64,000 nucleotides of DNA from Paenibacillus sp. (GCA_023512345.1 JAILZT010000003.1:62001-126000); one strand, 5' to 3'; positions 42,545 to 53,045 are shown, counted from the first letter of the stretch. Notes: generated by a model from the sequence alone, not told the origin. Numbers and translations: made by a program.

Positions 42545-45301
42545 TTATTGTTTCACAATTTCAATGATTACATCATTATTGAAATATACTGTAATATTAT
42601 CATTTTCCTTGAGAGATTGCACGGATAATGTCGTGTCACCTTGGTGAATATAAGCGTTCGAGGCAAGCAGGAAGCGGTAATTCTCGTCATTAATACTATC
42701 TCGCTTAACCACTACCTGATTTGTAGTACTCTCATAACGGGAGAAATAACGGCTAATGGTTGGCAAGACATGGATAACTGTGGATCCATCAGCATCTTTG
42801 CGCATTTCTACTCTATCAGAGACTGCAAGGCTTCCTAGGGATGTACTAGTACTACCCGCTCGAATAATTCTAACATTGTTACCTGTCAAGAAAGACTGTG
42901 TTGCCCCTGCAAAATCCTTAACGGACAAGGTTCCTCCTGTTGTATCAAGAGACAAGACTTGGCCTGTTGTAAGCTTAGCCAATTGCAGCGATACCGGAGA
43001 TGAACCGATGGCTACAAGATTAACATAGTCTCCAACTTTAAAATTAGACAGTTTAAGAATTTGACCTGCTTCATTATTTAGCACGACCGCACTGGATGTA
43101 TAAATAGTACTCGTTCCACCGGCCCATTTTACATTCAATCGGTTGCTTGCCGAATCCAGGAAGGTAACCATAACCTGTTGTACTGATTTCACTTTCAATA
43201 CGGAAATAATTTCTTGATTGTCTGCCAGCACAGCAGATACCGTACTTCCTACAGCAACATCAGCAATTGTGGCATTTGAACGTCCCATTATATCTACCGC
43301 AGCTGGGAAAGGTAATGTAATACTTTGGCCCTCATTCGTCTTAATTACAATCTTCTGGGTTGTCGTATTGATTGATAAGACAGTACCTTCATACTTCGTC
43401 ACTACCTCTAACGAAAACGTCCGCTGTCCTATAGCACTTACGGCCACTTTGCGACCTTCAGTCAACATATTGCCGATCGTAGTCAAAGTAGGGACCGAAC
43501 CCTCGTATGCAAGCTTGGTTTTATCGTCCAATGTGAATAAATGAGCCTTATTATTGCTGTCGATAGCAGTCAACAATTTATTTTTAGCATTATAAGCTAC
43601 TACAGTTAGACTACTATAGAGTTCAATTTGACGGCTAATTACTTCGATTTTGGTAACCTGATCATTGCTATTTAGTGTCAATCTAATATTGTCACCGCCA
43701 ACAGTATCCGCGATTAAATCCGACGCCAGCGGGTTAGCGATGCCAGGAATCACAATAACTGGAGCAGTTCCGAGCAACTTAACTTCTTTAGTACCGTCAC
43801 TCTTTTTATATAAGATAGATGATGTGCTAAGTTCATAAAGAGTACCCTGCAATGTCCGTTCCACCGCTTCAGTTACCTCGACAGACTGAATCAGGTTATT
43901 AGAAATCGTGTACTTCACAGCTGAACCAGCTTTCAATTCTGCAACCGCCAGAATTGCATTCTGATAGCGGAAGATAGTGGTATCGCTCCATTTGAATGTT
44001 TCTTCTACACCAGCCGCATTTTTGAAGGTGATACTTTTACCGTTAAGATCGATGCTTTTTATTGATCCCGTACCATTTTTATTGATTACTCCAGAAGTTA
44101 CCTGAACGGAAACTACCTTCCTAGAACTAGTATACGTTTCACGCTGCAAAGTAATTAAACTGTCAGTCGCAATCGAAGAGGGTTCAATTTTAGCGCCGTT
44201 AACGTCTACAAATGAAGTAGAAGCGTCAATAGAATACTCAGGATAACCATCAGAGGTCTTTAAGAAAAGCTTGCTGTTGCCCGTAATCATGGCAAAACTT
44301 CCCTGAATGTTCTCGATCTGCTGCTTCGAATCAATAACCTCGACATAAGCAGCACTACTGTTTGTACCTATGACCATAACCTTGGTGTAAGGCTTGATAT
44401 CAGCAAGGCTGCCTTTGATTTCAGATGTACTGGAGAAATAGGCGGTATTTGAACTAAGGGTAAAAGAAGAGGATTTACCATTATCGTATATTGTAATTTT
44501 ACCGTCTTTTAGCTCACTAACCGTTCCGGTAACAGTGTTGTCATAAACGAGTGTATTATGTGCTTGTGCCCGGCTTAAAAATGTCGCCAGTTGCGCACGC
44601 GTTACAGCTCCTTGCGGATCAAAGCGATTACCCTCTAGGCCATTCGCCAATCCAAGATCAACCGCTGCATTAATGTATCCCCGTTTATTTGCTGACACCT
44701 TAGCATCATCTGCAAAGCCGGTAGGTTCATTTGCTGCAGCAAGAGCATCGGCATTTTTACCTAGTGCACGAATTAATACTTCGGAAATCCATTCCCGAGT
44801 AGCCTTGCGCTCACCCCACGAGGTCTTCAGATTATTGGGAGCCATCTCCAACGTCTTATCTAGGAGTTTTTGCTGGAAAGCGAGCACCACATATCCCTTA
44901 TAATAATTAGACACTTTAAAGTCAGCAGGCAATGCAACCTCAGTTTCTTTATCCACCAGATTATGAAGCTTCATGAAGCGTAAAGCCATTAATACGGCTT
45001 CCTGTTGGGTTACAGAGTCACTTGGCCGGAATTTTCCGTTATTCCCGATTACAATGCCCTGAGAGGCTAGCTTGTAAATGTGTTTCTCTGCCCAAAATCC
45101 ACTCTTAACATCATTAAATGCGCTCCCAGACACCGTTGTGGATACTGCTGGAGTTGTTGTGCTTGTTGCGGCTGCGACAGTTGTACCATCTGCGAAGGCA
45201 GCACTTGCCCCGCTGAGGGCTATGGCTCCTGCAAGAATTGCGGATACCGCTTTAGTAGAATAACCCCTCGCGGGACGGTTAGGTGTATTGTGTCCAGACA
45301 A
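42545..45301 (-). CDS. S-layer-homology domain surface protein
   Basis: Large secreted cell-wall protein, about 918 residues. Signal peptide ends about residue 37 (SGASAAFADG). At least two SLH domains, probably three, follow (FNDVKSGFWAEKHIYKLASQ, GFADDAKVSANKRGYINAAV with FDPQGAVTRAQLATFLSRA), which anchor to pyruvylated wall polymer. The remainder is about 650 residues of beta-rich repeats built on V.V..I and TVSAVL-like strands. The open frame reaches ATG 45328, but TTG at 45301 lies nine bases after GAGAGGGG and yields a proper signal peptide, so it is the likely start. No enzyme motif is seen. It follows the GerMN lipoprotein by 60 bp. Confidence 0.85.
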   Translation of the reverse strand: MSGHNTPNRPARGYSTKAVSAILAGAIALSGASAAFADGTTVAAATSTTTPAVSTTVSGSAFNDVKSGFWAEKHIYKLASQGIVIGNNGKFRPSDSVTQQEAVLMALRFMKLHNLVDKETEVALPADFKVSNYYKGYVVLAFQQKLLDKTLEMAPNNLKTSWGERKATREWISEVLIRALGKNADALAAANEPTGFADDAKVSANKRGYINAAVDLGLANGLEGNRFDPQGAVTRAQLATFLSRAQAHNTLVYDNTVTGTVSELKDGKITIYDNGKSSSFTLSSNTAYFSSTSEIKGSLADIKPYTKVMVIGTNSSAAYVEVIDSKQQIENIQGSFAMITGNSKLFLKTSDGYPEYSIDASTSFVDVNGAKIEPSSIATDSLITLQRETYTSSRKVVSVQVTSGVINKNGTGSIKSIDLNGKSITFKNAAGVEETFKWSDTTIFRYQNAILAVAELKAGSAVKYTISNNLIQSVEVTEAVERTLQGTLYELSTSSILYKKSDGTKEVKLLGTAPVIVIPGIANPLASDLIADTVGGDNIRLTLNSNDQVTKIEVISRQIELYSSLTVVAYNAKNKLLTAIDSNNKAHLFTLDDKTKLAYEGSVPTLTTIGNMLTEGRKVAVSAIGQRTFSLEVVTKYEGTVLSINTTTQKIVIKTNEGQSITLPFPAAVDIMGRSNATIADVAVGSTVSAVLADNQEIISVLKVKSVQQVMVTFLDSASNRLNVKWAGGTSTIYTSSAVVLNNEAGQILKLSNFKVGDYVNLVAIGSSPVSLQLAKLTTGQVLSLDTTGGTLSVKDFAGATQSFLTGNNVRIIRAGSTSTSLGSLAVSDRVEMRKDADGSTVIHVLPTISRYFSRYESTTNQVVVKRDSINDENYRFLLASNAYIHQGDTTLSVQSLKENDNITVYFNNDVIIEIVKQ

Positions 45302-45362
45302 AATAAAATTCCCCTCTCTGCATCGCATATAAGCGTATCTCTAATTTGTTCGCCATTCAGCC

Positions 45363-46043
45363 TTAATTTTCCTGCGTATATCCACTATTATCTCTGGTCA
45401 TAGGGTGCTCAAGCTCCACATGCCCCATTAGGGATTCTACTTTTTCTCCATCGAGCAGAACCTCAATACTCTGTACTTCTTCGAATTGAAATAATGTCTT
45501 GGCTAGAGCGGTCATTGCAAAGGATTCACCACCTGCTCCAAGCTGTGCCTCTATTGGTTTATGGATGTCCATTTCAATTTGTCCATTCTCGAACTTTAAA
45601 GATTTCAGCTCAATCTTCTTCCAGAGCGGAATATGTTCAGAATTTTCACTAGTTTGAAGCGCCTTAAACGCTTCCATATATTTACTAGAAGGGTCGGATT
45701 CAGTATAGCTAATTTCAGCTTTGGCCTGTAACAACTCCATTAATTGGGAATCCGTAAAAAACACATCAATAGTTTTACTTAACATCTGTTGTGCAGGAGC
45801 TTCTGATGGAGTTGCATTATTATCCGTACCCGCGGAATTATTGGTATTGGTAGGCTGAGCAGTAGCCTCAGCGGTAGAATTACCTGAAACATCAGAATCG
45901 ACTGCATTCCCCCCAGCTCCACTAACAACTGCTGGGGAATTCTGTGAATTATTTGCTGCAGAAGCACCAGGCTTTTCCCCACAACCTGCCATAACCAACA
46001 TTAAAATCACCGATAAACCTGCATAACCTAATTTTGTTTTCAT
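45363..46043 (-). CDS. GerMN-domain lipoprotein
   Basis: 226 residues. Lipoprotein signal ends VMAGCG (Cys 21), then an Ala/Asn/Thr-rich linker to about 85. The C-terminal 130 residues form a GerMN domain: SKTIDVFFTDSQLMEL, ESFAMTALAKTLFQFEEVQSIEVLLDGEKVESL. GerMN proteins such as B. subtilis GerM act in spore envelope assembly and germination. It lies between the amidase at 46151 and the SLH gene, all in one direction, so a joint role in wall or spore cortex is plausible. Confidence 0.85.
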   Translation of the reverse strand: MKTKLGYAGLSVILMLVMAGCGEKPGASAANNSQNSPAVVSGAGGNAVDSDVSGNSTAEATAQPTNTNNSAGTDNNATPSEAPAQQMLSKTIDVFFTDSQLMELLQAKAEISYTESDPSSKYMEAFKALQTSENSEHIPLWKKIELKSLKFENGQIEMDIHKPIEAQLGAGGESFAMTALAKTLFQFEEVQSIEVLLDGEKVESLMGHVELEHPMTRDNSGYTQEN

Positions 46044-46150
46044 TATTCTAACGCCCCCTAGATAAATACGGACAGACCAACATCACAAGCCTTCTTCACT
46101 GCTATATCAACAGAAAATGGGGTTTGCGGCGCTTGTCTGCCGTTTGGCTG

Positions 46151-47566
46151 TTATTTTAGACCGAGATATTCTTTAGTTGCATTTACCATCGCCTGAGCAA
46201 CACGGTTTTGTAAAGCCTCTGTAAATAGAAGGGCTGCATCTCCCTTATTGCTCAAGTATCCTACTTCAAGTAAAACAGCTGGCATTTTGGTTTCACGGAT
46301 AACATGAAAATTCCCATAACGTACGCCACGATCACTAAGACCAGTGGCTGGCAGCATATATTTATGCATCACTTTTGCAAAAGCCTTGCTGGCTTCGCGC
46401 TGATAATATGTTTCTGTACCGCTGACACTGGATGAACCACCGCTGTTAGCATGTACCGAAATAAACAAATCAGCATTCAGATTATTGGCTATAGCAGCGC
46501 GTTCTTTAAGTTCAAGAAAAGTATCATCACTGCGAGTAAGCACAACGTCTATATTTTCTACTTTTTTCAATAGTGCTGCGGCTTTTAGGACAACAGCTAA
46601 ATTGAAAGTCTTCTCGTATTTGCCGTTAATCCCGACAGCACCAGAATCCTTAGCTCCGTGACCAGCATCAAGCACAACAAGCTTCTTCCCATTATTACCC
46701 GGTAAAACAGCTGGTTCATCAGAATCAACTGCGTTTAAATCAACAATAACCAGTTTGTTATCGCCTTCAGATACACTAACTGTATAATTTTTGGCATAAT
46801 TTAAATCAACCACAAACCGCACTGTGTAAGGACTAGTACTATAAAGTGAGTAGCGGACACCAGACACATCGGGGTATCCCGTTACCTCCAACTTACCATT
46901 TAAGCTTGGATCTAAAGCCTGTCCTGTTCCAAAAACGTCGGAGAAGGTTGCATTAGGAAAATCCAGTATCAAGCGATCAGGGTTTGTTAGAACCGATGCT
47001 TTCGGTTGTGAATTCCCCTCCATGGTAATAAGCAATTGATTATTGTTGAAGCTTACTCCATTTATCTGTGTGAGGTTATCTGCGGGAGGCACGACCCCTT
47101 CTGACCCTCCAGTTTCACCAGTGTCTGGTGTACTTACAGGAGTAGCAAGGCTTACGATCTTCGTCGTATTATCCCATCCAACGGTTAAGCCAAATTGTTC
47201 ACTAATGAAGCGAATAGGCACTAAAGTAGTGTCGTTTCGCAGCAAGGGTGCTGTGTTAAGAAGAACTGTTTTGTCATCAACAGATGCTGTGTTCTGATTA
47301 ACAATCAGTTGAAGGGTCTTCCCTTCTTGCCCTATGGTAACCATTTGACTCTTCTGATTCCAATCTACTGTGTAGCCTAGATTCTCTGCGATCATTCTGA
47401 GTGGTACCATAATAGTGCTGTTTACATTTTCAACGGGGGCACTTTGCCCTGCCGTCAATTCCTTGCCGTCCAGAAAAATTTTGTTATTTACAGTAGCGGC
47501 ATGTCCATTTTCTGGTAAAATAAGTACAAAAAGCAGCAACAACAGCAACCAACCAAATTTCTTCAT
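46151..47566 (-). CDS. N-acetylmuramoyl-L-alanine amidase (stalk + AMIN + Amidase_3)
   Basis: Secreted cell-wall amidase, 471 residues. Signal peptide 1-23; a copper-amine-oxidase N-terminal-like stalk domain (IFLDGKELTAG ... VPLRMIAENLGYTVDWNQK); AMIN domain (VSFNNNQLLITMEG); and a C-terminal zinc amidase from about 295 with LDAGHGAKDSGA, ISVHANSGG and the catalytic Glu in VLLEVGYLSN. GAGGTGAAGA precedes the ATG. It is a tandem paralogue of the amidase at 47730-49247, 163 bp apart. Confidence 0.93.
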   Translation of the reverse strand: MKKFGWLLLLLLFVLILPENGHAATVNNKIFLDGKELTAGQSAPVENVNSTIMVPLRMIAENLGYTVDWNQKSQMVTIGQEGKTLQLIVNQNTASVDDKTVLLNTAPLLRNDTTLVPIRFISEQFGLTVGWDNTTKIVSLATPVSTPDTGETGGSEGVVPPADNLTQINGVSFNNNQLLITMEGNSQPKASVLTNPDRLILDFPNATFSDVFGTGQALDPSLNGKLEVTGYPDVSGVRYSLYSTSPYTVRFVVDLNYAKNYTVSVSEGDNKLVIVDLNAVDSDEPAVLPGNNGKKLVVLDAGHGAKDSGAVGINGKYEKTFNLAVVLKAAALLKKVENIDVVLTRSDDTFLELKERAAIANNLNADLFISVHANSGGSSSVSGTETYYQREASKAFAKVMHKYMLPATGLSDRGVRYGNFHVIRETKMPAVLLEVGYLSNKGDAALLFTEALQNRVAQAMVNATKEYLGLK

Positions 47567-47729
47567 TCTTCACCTCTAAGAATCTAGTATTCCGCCTAAG
47601 AACGGCGTTCATGATGACAGGGGCTACGGACGACTTTGACTTCTATTAGACGCAGTTACAATCTAAAAGTTGCGAATATATTCCATTGCAAACCAAGAAT
47701 CGACAGGCTGGAGCTGCAATTTTTCCATT

Positions 47730-49247
47730 CTACAAACCAAGATATTCCATAATGCCTGCCGCAATTTCCCTCGCTAAGTTATCTTGTAAGGTTTCGGTAT
47801 ATAGAGCAGCATCGTCGCTAACATTAGACAAATACCCTGCTTCCAGCAGTACTGCCGGCATACTAGTTTCCCTAGTCACGTGCAGGCTCTTGCTTCTTAT
47901 TCCGTTATCCTTAAATCCAGTACCTGCTAGAAGATGCTTGTGCATAATTTCAGCCAGGGGGACACTTTCACTGCGACTGTAATACGTTTCACTCCCATTA
48001 ACTTTATTCCAATTGGTGTATGTAATCGGCATCGCGTTAGCATGAAGAGAAATGAATAAATCTGCTTGGGCAGCTTTAGCAATATTTACTCGGTCCTGCA
48101 GACCAAGAGTTTTATCCTCCGAACGGGTCATGACTACGGTTACCCCGCCCTTTTGCTCCAATAAGCTTTGTACCTTGACCATAACTGCAAGATTAAAATC
48201 CTTTTCCAGCTTTTTAGTTACACTCACAGCGCCAGGTTGCGTGCCGCCATGACCTGCATCAAGTACAACTACTGGTAGACCTCCTCCGTCTGTTCCTCCA
48301 ACAGAACCCGTGTCAGTCGAGGGAACATTAAGATCTATGGTAGTTAATCCGGAACTCTCATCGGTAAGAACCTGATATGGATTGTTGTTACCGGTCATCT
48401 GTATGACAAAACGAACTGTAGAAGGATTATTGTTGAATAGAGCATACCTAACCTCTGACACTTGCGGGTACCCCGTTACATCGAGCTTTCCTTGCAAACT
48501 CCCATTAGCCGCAGTTACAGCCGTTCCTCCTGTGAAGTCCGGAGCAAATGCTGTTCCCGGAAAATCAATGACAATGCGGTATGGATTATTCATGGTCACA
48601 ACTGTTGGTTTAATAGCACTTGAGACCGCTACCATTAACTGATTCCCTGTGAATACGGCTCCTTTTACCTGAGCACCTGTTGTGGTAGTTCCATCACTTC
48701 CTTGAATCATTGTTGGAATCGGTGTTTGGACAGGCACAATTACAGGAGTATCCAAAGCATAACCGGCTCCATCATCATTGTTAGCGCCTTCAGAACTGGC
48801 TGGTAAGTCTCCAGACAAATAAACGATCTTGTCACTATTATCCCAGCCCACCTTCAGGCCAAATTGCTCACCTACAAATCGTATTGGCACAAGCACAGTG
48901 CCACCCGTTTGTTTGGGTGCAGCATTTAAATCTAGAGTTACCCCATCTGCACTAGCTTTCTTGCTGCCTACCGCAAGCTCTACACTTTTGCCATCCTGCC
49001 GTACGGTCACTTTACGAGATTTCTGTTCCCATTGCACTTCAAATCCGAGATTTTCTACAACTACTCTAATGGGGATCATCACACTGCCATTTGAGTTCTC
49101 AAGTACTACTCCTGAGGGTAAGACAAGTTCTTTATTATCCAGAATAATTTTGCCGCTTCCTGCAGCAGATGCTTCCCGACCAGTGGATGACAATAACAAT
49201 AAAGGCAATAACAGTAGAAGCAGTAGTCGCAGACCGGCTTTCCTCAT
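47730..49247 (-). CDS. N-acetylmuramoyl-L-alanine amidase (stalk + AMIN + Amidase_3)
   Basis: 505-residue paralogue with the same architecture: signal peptide, stalk domain (IILDNKELVLPSG ... IPIRVVVENLGFEVQWEQK), AMIN domain (GAVFTGNQLMVAVSS), and amidase from about 320 with LDAGHGGTQPGAV, ISLHANAMP and LLEAGYLSN. The AMIN and stalk domains probably position the enzyme at particular wall sites. GGGGAGAAAAGA precedes the ATG. The pair arose by duplication and flanks no other gene, followed by GerMN and SLH genes. Confidence 0.93.
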   Translation of the reverse strand: MRKAGLRLLLLLLLPLLLLSSTGREASAAGSGKIILDNKELVLPSGVVLENSNGSVMIPIRVVVENLGFEVQWEQKSRKVTVRQDGKSVELAVGSKKASADGVTLDLNAAPKQTGGTVLVPIRFVGEQFGLKVGWDNSDKIVYLSGDLPASSEGANNDDGAGYALDTPVIVPVQTPIPTMIQGSDGTTTTGAQVKGAVFTGNQLMVAVSSAIKPTVVTMNNPYRIVIDFPGTAFAPDFTGGTAVTAANGSLQGKLDVTGYPQVSEVRYALFNNNPSTVRFVIQMTGNNNPYQVLTDESSGLTTIDLNVPSTDTGSVGGTDGGGLPVVVLDAGHGGTQPGAVSVTKKLEKDFNLAVMVKVQSLLEQKGGVTVVMTRSEDKTLGLQDRVNIAKAAQADLFISLHANAMPITYTNWNKVNGSETYYSRSESVPLAEIMHKHLLAGTGFKDNGIRSKSLHVTRETSMPAVLLEAGYLSNVSDDAALYTETLQDNLAREIAAGIMEYLGL

Positions 49248-49349
49248 TCTTTTCTCCCCTTACTTAGTAAAAATAGACAGTTAAATAATAGACGCCAAAA
49301 TTCACCAAAAGTTACACAACCAAACTATGAATATATTGATTATAACAAA

Positions 49350-49386
49350 AAAACTTCCAATTCCGCATCCCGGAAATGGAAGTTTT
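49350..49386 (-). terminator. Rho-independent terminator of leuCD
   Basis: On the minus strand AAAACTTCCA pairs with TGGAAGTTTT, with a further TTCCG/CGGAA stem inside, followed by T-rich sequence. Confidence 0.85.
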
Positions 49387-49427
49387 GTGTAAATTTAACA
49401 TGAAATCTGTCAGAAGCTAATCTTTTT

Positions 49428-50033
49428 CTATTTGGAGAATAATTTAGCGGCATGACGTTCTTCGTAGGCATCAATTTCATCCACGTGCTTTAAGGTTAGG
49501 CCGATATCATCCAACCCTTGCAGAAGAAATTGACGGCGATGCTCATCCAGTTCAAATTGGATACTGAGACCATATTCATCGCTGAGTGTGTTGTTCTCAA
49601 GATCGACAGTCAATACATAACCTTCGTGCGCAGCAGTACGGTCAAATAACTCATCGACCTGCTCTTCGGATAATTTAATAGGAAGAATACCGTTCTTGAA
49701 GCAGTTGTTATAAAAGATATCTGCATAAGAAGGTGCTATCACTGTTTTGAATCCATAATCCATTATTGCCCATGGAGCATGCTCCCGTGAGGACCCGCAG
49801 CCAAAGTTGGCACGAGAAATCAGAACGGATGCCCCTTTATAACGTGGCTTGTTCATTTCAAAGGCTGGATTATCGTTGCCTGCTTCGTCAAACCGCCATT
49901 CATAAAATAAGAATTGTCCAAACCCTGTCCGTTCAATCCGTTTCAAAAACTGCTTTGGAATGATAGCATCTGTATCTACATTGACCCGGTCTACCGGTGC
50001 GACGATTCCTGTTAATTTTGTGAAAGCTTCCAT
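49428..50033 (-). CDS. leuD: 3-isopropylmalate dehydratase small subunit
   Basis: Swivel-domain subunit of isopropylmalate isomerase in leucine synthesis; 201 residues. [30 protein letters not shown] at the start and [42 protein letters not shown] are typical. GAGGG precedes the ATG. It starts 27 bp after the leuC stop, so the pair is an operon with a terminator after leuD. No leuA/leuB is nearby. Confidence 0.96.
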   Translation of the reverse strand: MEAFTKLTGIVAPVDRVNVDTDAIIPKQFLKRIERTGFGQFLFYEWRFDEAGNDNPAFEMNKPRYKGASVLISRANFGCGSSREHAPWAIMDYGFKTVIAPSYADIFYNNCFKNGILPIKLSEEQVDELFDRTAAHEGYVLTVDLENNTLSDEYGLSIQFELDEHRRQFLLQGLDDIGLTLKHVDEIDAYEERHAAKLFSK

Positions 50034-50060
50034 TGTATACCCTCCCGCTTCTTCTCGATT

Positions 50061-51485
50061 CTATGCGTTGACGGCTTCCGCCTTATAATTCCAATCCCGT
50101 ACATCCGTAAAGTGACCCTTAATCGCTGCTGCTGCTGCCATTGCTGGGGATACCAAGTGAGTTCTTCCCCCACGTCCTTGGCGTCCTTCAAAGTTACGAT
50201 TAGAAGTAGAGGCACAACGCTGCCCTGGTTGCAGAACGTCAGGATTCATCGCTAGACACATACTGCAGCCTGCATCACGCCATTCAAAACCTGCTTCCAC
50301 GAATATTTTATCAAGCCCTTCCTTCTCGGCCTGCATCTTGACGCGACCCGAGCCAGGCACGACAATTGCCGTAACGTTCCCAGATACTGTATGACCTTGA
50401 GCCACCTGAGCAGCTGCTCTCAAATCCTCTATCCGGCCGTTCGTACAAGAACCGATAAACACATAGTCAATATTGATTTCGGAAATAGGTGTACCTGGAG
50501 TCAAATCCATATATTCCAAAGCTTTCTCAGCAGCTTTACGTTCATTTTCAGTAGTGAAGTCAGCCGGATTCGGAACACTTGAGTTAATGTCTGTTCCCAT
50601 TCCCGGGCTAGTACCCCAGGTTACTTGCGGAATCAAAGTTTCCACATTGAAATCAACAACCGTGTCATACTGTGCGCCTTCATCGCTGACAAGGTCTCTC
50701 CATACAGCTACGGCTTCATCATAAGCTTCACCTTGCGGTACATATTGACGTCCGCGCAAGTAAGCAAATGTAGTCTCATCTGGAGCAATCAAACCTGCTC
50801 TCGCTCCGCCTTCAATGGACATGTTACAAACAGTCATACGCTCTTCCATGGAAAGATCACGGATCGCTTCACCGGTATATTCAATAACATAACCTGTCGC
50901 GAAATCAGTACCATACTTAGCAATTACACCAAGAATCATATCCTTTGCTGTAACTCCAGGGTTACGTTTACCTGTAAAACGAATTTCCATAGTTTTGGCT
51001 TTGGACTGCTGCAAGCATTGAGTAGCAAGAACATGCTCAACCTCACTCGTACCGATTCCAAAAGCCAAAGCTCCGAAGGCTCCATGTGTGGAAGTATGGC
51101 TATCTCCGCAAACAATGGTTTTACCAGGGTGTGTCAGACCAATTTCAGGTCCCATTACGTGGACAACACCTTGATCGATATCGTTAAGATCAAACAATCT
51201 CACGCCAAAATCACGGCAGTTTTGCGAAAGAGTGTCAATTTGCTGCTTGGATATTGGATCGGTAATATTAAAACGATCTTTAGTAGGAACGTTATGATCC
51301 ATAGTAGCAAAAGTCAGTTCAGGACGGCGAACTTGCCGACCGCTCAGGCGTAGCCCTTCAAATGCCTGTGGAGAAGTCACCTCATGAACCAGGTGCAGAT
51401 CGATGTACAAAATACTAGGCTTACTTTCTTCCTGATGGATTACGTGATTCTCCCAAATTTTCTCAAACATTGTCTTCTTGCTCAT
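50061..51485 (-). CDS. leuC: 3-isopropylmalate dehydratase large subunit
   Basis: Aconitase-fold subunit carrying the 4Fe-4S cluster; 474 residues, about full length. [47 protein letters not shown] and [13 protein letters not shown] hold the cluster cysteines; the C-terminal [32 protein letters not shown] is also conserved. GAGGTGAAATC precedes the ATG. The divergently read lysR lies 216 bp upstream, and that gap has candidate operators. No T-box is present. Confidence 0.96.
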   Translation of the reverse strand: MSKKTMFEKIWENHVIHQEESKPSILYIDLHLVHEVTSPQAFEGLRLSGRQVRRPELTFATMDHNVPTKDRFNITDPISKQQIDTLSQNCRDFGVRLFDLNDIDQGVVHVMGPEIGLTHPGKTIVCGDSHTSTHGAFGALAFGIGTSEVEHVLATQCLQQSKAKTMEIRFTGKRNPGVTAKDMILGVIAKYGTDFATGYVIEYTGEAIRDLSMEERMTVCNMSIEGGARAGLIAPDETTFAYLRGRQYVPQGEAYDEAVAVWRDLVSDEGAQYDTVVDFNVETLIPQVTWGTSPGMGTDINSSVPNPADFTTENERKAAEKALEYMDLTPGTPISEINIDYVFIGSCTNGRIEDLRAAAQVAQGHTVSGNVTAIVVPGSGRVKMQAEKEGLDKIFVEAGFEWRDAGCSMCLAMNPDVLQPGQRCASTSNRNFEGRQGRGGRTHLVSPAMAAAAAIKGHFTDVRDWNYKAEAVNA

Positions 51486-51579
51486 GATTTCACCTCGTTA
51501 TTTTATCGTTCAGTTAGGAAGAGAGCGTGGAGTCTCTCTTGAATGAACTAAATATAACATGGCTTTGTTTATAATTCCA

Positions 51580-51634
51580 AGATATGATATCTATAAAAGC
51601 GATAGGTACATCCTATAAAGGAGGGTTATGCCTC
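51580..51634. promoter_or_regulatory. Candidate LysR-type operators between leuC and lysR
   Basis: ATAGG-TACAT-CCTAT (51602-51616) is a perfect interrupted palindrome containing T-N11-A. AGATAT-G-ATATCT lies at 51580-51592 and GGAGG-N6-CCTCC at 51619-51634. T-N11-A sites are typical for LysR regulators that control the divergent gene. Confidence 0.55.
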
Positions 51635-51701
51635 CAATATTAAACATAATTTTAATAGGTTATACTTATAAGCAACCTTATATTACCAAGGAGTATGATT
51701 C

Positions 51702-52610
51702 ATGGAACTAAGACAACTACAATATGCACTGCAAATTGCCGCCGAAAGGAATTTCTCCCGTGCGGCAGATAAACTCCATATCGCCCAGCCCTCCCTTAGC
51801 CAGCAGCTTGCCAAATTAGAGAAAGAGCTAGGTGTGCTGCTTTTCCAGAGAAATACAAGCTCAGTGGAACTGACACACGCAGGAGTTAAATTTGTGGAAC
51901 AAGCGCAAATTATCATCGATGCTGTAGAGCTGCTGCGACAAGAGATGTCGGATATCTCCCAGTTGCGAACCGGAAGGGTTGTTGTAGGGAGCATGCCTAT
52001 CACAGGAGCCCACCTCCTTCCTCATGTCCTGCCTGTTTTCAAAGAAAAGTATCCGGAGGTAGATATCAATCTACTGGAGGATTCATCCATGAATCTAGAG
52101 AAGCTGACTGCTAACGGTCAAACCGACCTTAGTTTGCTTTCCCTTCCTTTAGAGATCCCTGCCCTAACTTACGAAATCCTCGGAGAAGAACGGATTGATC
52201 TTGCTGTTCCACCCGGGCATCCGTTAGCCTTACGCGCTTCCACGGGTCAACGAACATCTCTGGAGGAATTAAAGGATGAATCCTTCATTGTGCTAAAAGA
52301 AGGCCAAGGTTTTCGTAAAATGACCATGGAACTGTGCCTGAAATCGGGCTTCGAGCCCCGCATTGTATTCGAGAGCAATAATATGGAGACCGTGCAATCA
52401 CTCGTGGCTACTGGCATGGGAGTGACACTTGTCCCACATTTTATTGCAAGAGCACCACGAAGCGAGTTCGTCCCTGTATATCTTCCACTTGCAGAGCCCG
52501 TGCCAACGCGTACCCTAGTCATAGCCTATCGTCGTGGACGGTATTTATCGAAAGCTGCTGAAGCTTTTATCGAAACATTCAAGTCAACAGTTGTTGGATT
52601 AAATAATTAA
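51702..52610 (+). CDS. LysR-family transcriptional regulator
   Basis: 302 residues. The N-terminal winged HTH is MELRQLQYALQIAAERNFSRAADKLHIAQPSLSQQLAKLEKELG, followed by the substrate-binding domain (LPHVLPVFKEKYPEVDINLLEDSS, LVATGMGVTLVPHF). AAGGAG precedes the ATG. It is divergent from leuC over 216 bp with T-N11-A sites, so control of leuCD is plausible, but LysR genes with this sequence type also serve other pathways; the ligand is unknown. A bidirectional terminator follows. Confidence 0.88.
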   Translation: MELRQLQYALQIAAERNFSRAADKLHIAQPSLSQQLAKLEKELGVLLFQRNTSSVELTHAGVKFVEQAQIIIDAVELLRQEMSDISQLRTGRVVVGSMPITGAHLLPHVLPVFKEKYPEVDINLLEDSSMNLEKLTANGQTDLSLLSLPLEIPALTYEILGEERIDLAVPPGHPLALRASTGQRTSLEELKDESFIVLKEGQGFRKMTMELCLKSGFEPRIVFESNNMETVQSLVATGMGVTLVPHFIARAPRSEFVPVYLPLAEPVPTRTLVIAYRRGRYLSKAAEAFIETFKSTVVGLNN

Positions 52611-52624
52611 TCTTAAAACAGAGG

Positions 52625-52660
52625 ATAAGCCGCTGATGCCATTCGGCATCAGCGGCTTAT
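52625..52660. terminator. Bidirectional terminator
   Basis: ATAAGCCGCTGATGCC and GGCATCAGCGGCTTAT form a perfect 16-bp stem with a 4-base loop between lysR and the small convergent gene. Confidence 0.85.
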
Positions 52661-52670
52661 TTTGTGTAGG

Positions 52671-52901
52671 CTATTCTAAGCGTCTATTATGCACTGAAGT
52701 CAAACGATTTTGGTTATCCTTAAGCCGAGAAGTATCCTCATCTACTGGACCACGATCTTTGCGGGTGCCTGTTTTTTCTTCCAAAAACTCACGAGTCACT
52801 TGGTTCTGAAATTCTGCTTCTTCGTTTGCATTTTGGATCTGTTCCTGTAATACTTCTACATTTTGGATCTGCTCCTGTAGGACATCGTTGCTTTTATCCA
52901 A
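52671..52901 (-). CDS. Small hydrophilic protein with a duplicated EVLQEQIQN segment
   Basis: 76 residues, highly charged, no hydrophobic segment, rich in Gln, Glu, Asn and Arg. NDVLQEQIQN and VEVLQEQIQN are back-to-back copies, visible in the DNA as a 30-bp imperfect repeat. The start is TTG at 52901 with AGGAGG nine bases upstream. I do not recognise the family; similar small hydrophilic proteins are often expressed late in sporulation, but no evidence of that is visible. Confidence 0.65.
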   Translation of the reverse strand: MDKSNDVLQEQIQNVEVLQEQIQNANEEAEFQNQVTREFLEEKTGTRKDRGPVDEDTSRLKDNQNRLTSVHNRRLE

Positions 52902-53010
52902 TTCTATCCACCTCCTGGTAACAGATTAATAGTATTTTACCCGTTCAGGTTAAGGATAAACAAAAAATTTCTATACCCTATAACCTCAAATCATCTTTAG
53001 TTGTTTCCCT

Positions 53011-53039
53011 TTGCAAACCACCCTGCTCCATGGTATTCT
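53011..53039 (+). promoter_or_regulatory. Sigma-A promoter of the proBAC T-box
   Basis: TTGCAA (53011-53016), 17-bp spacer, TATTCT (53034-53039). Predicted start near 53046. Confidence 0.65.
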
Positions 53040-53045
53040 AAATGA

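Noticed and set aside
50625-51353. 242-codon plus-strand frame in leuC
   Set aside because: Antisense to leuC; no SD and no recognisable domain.
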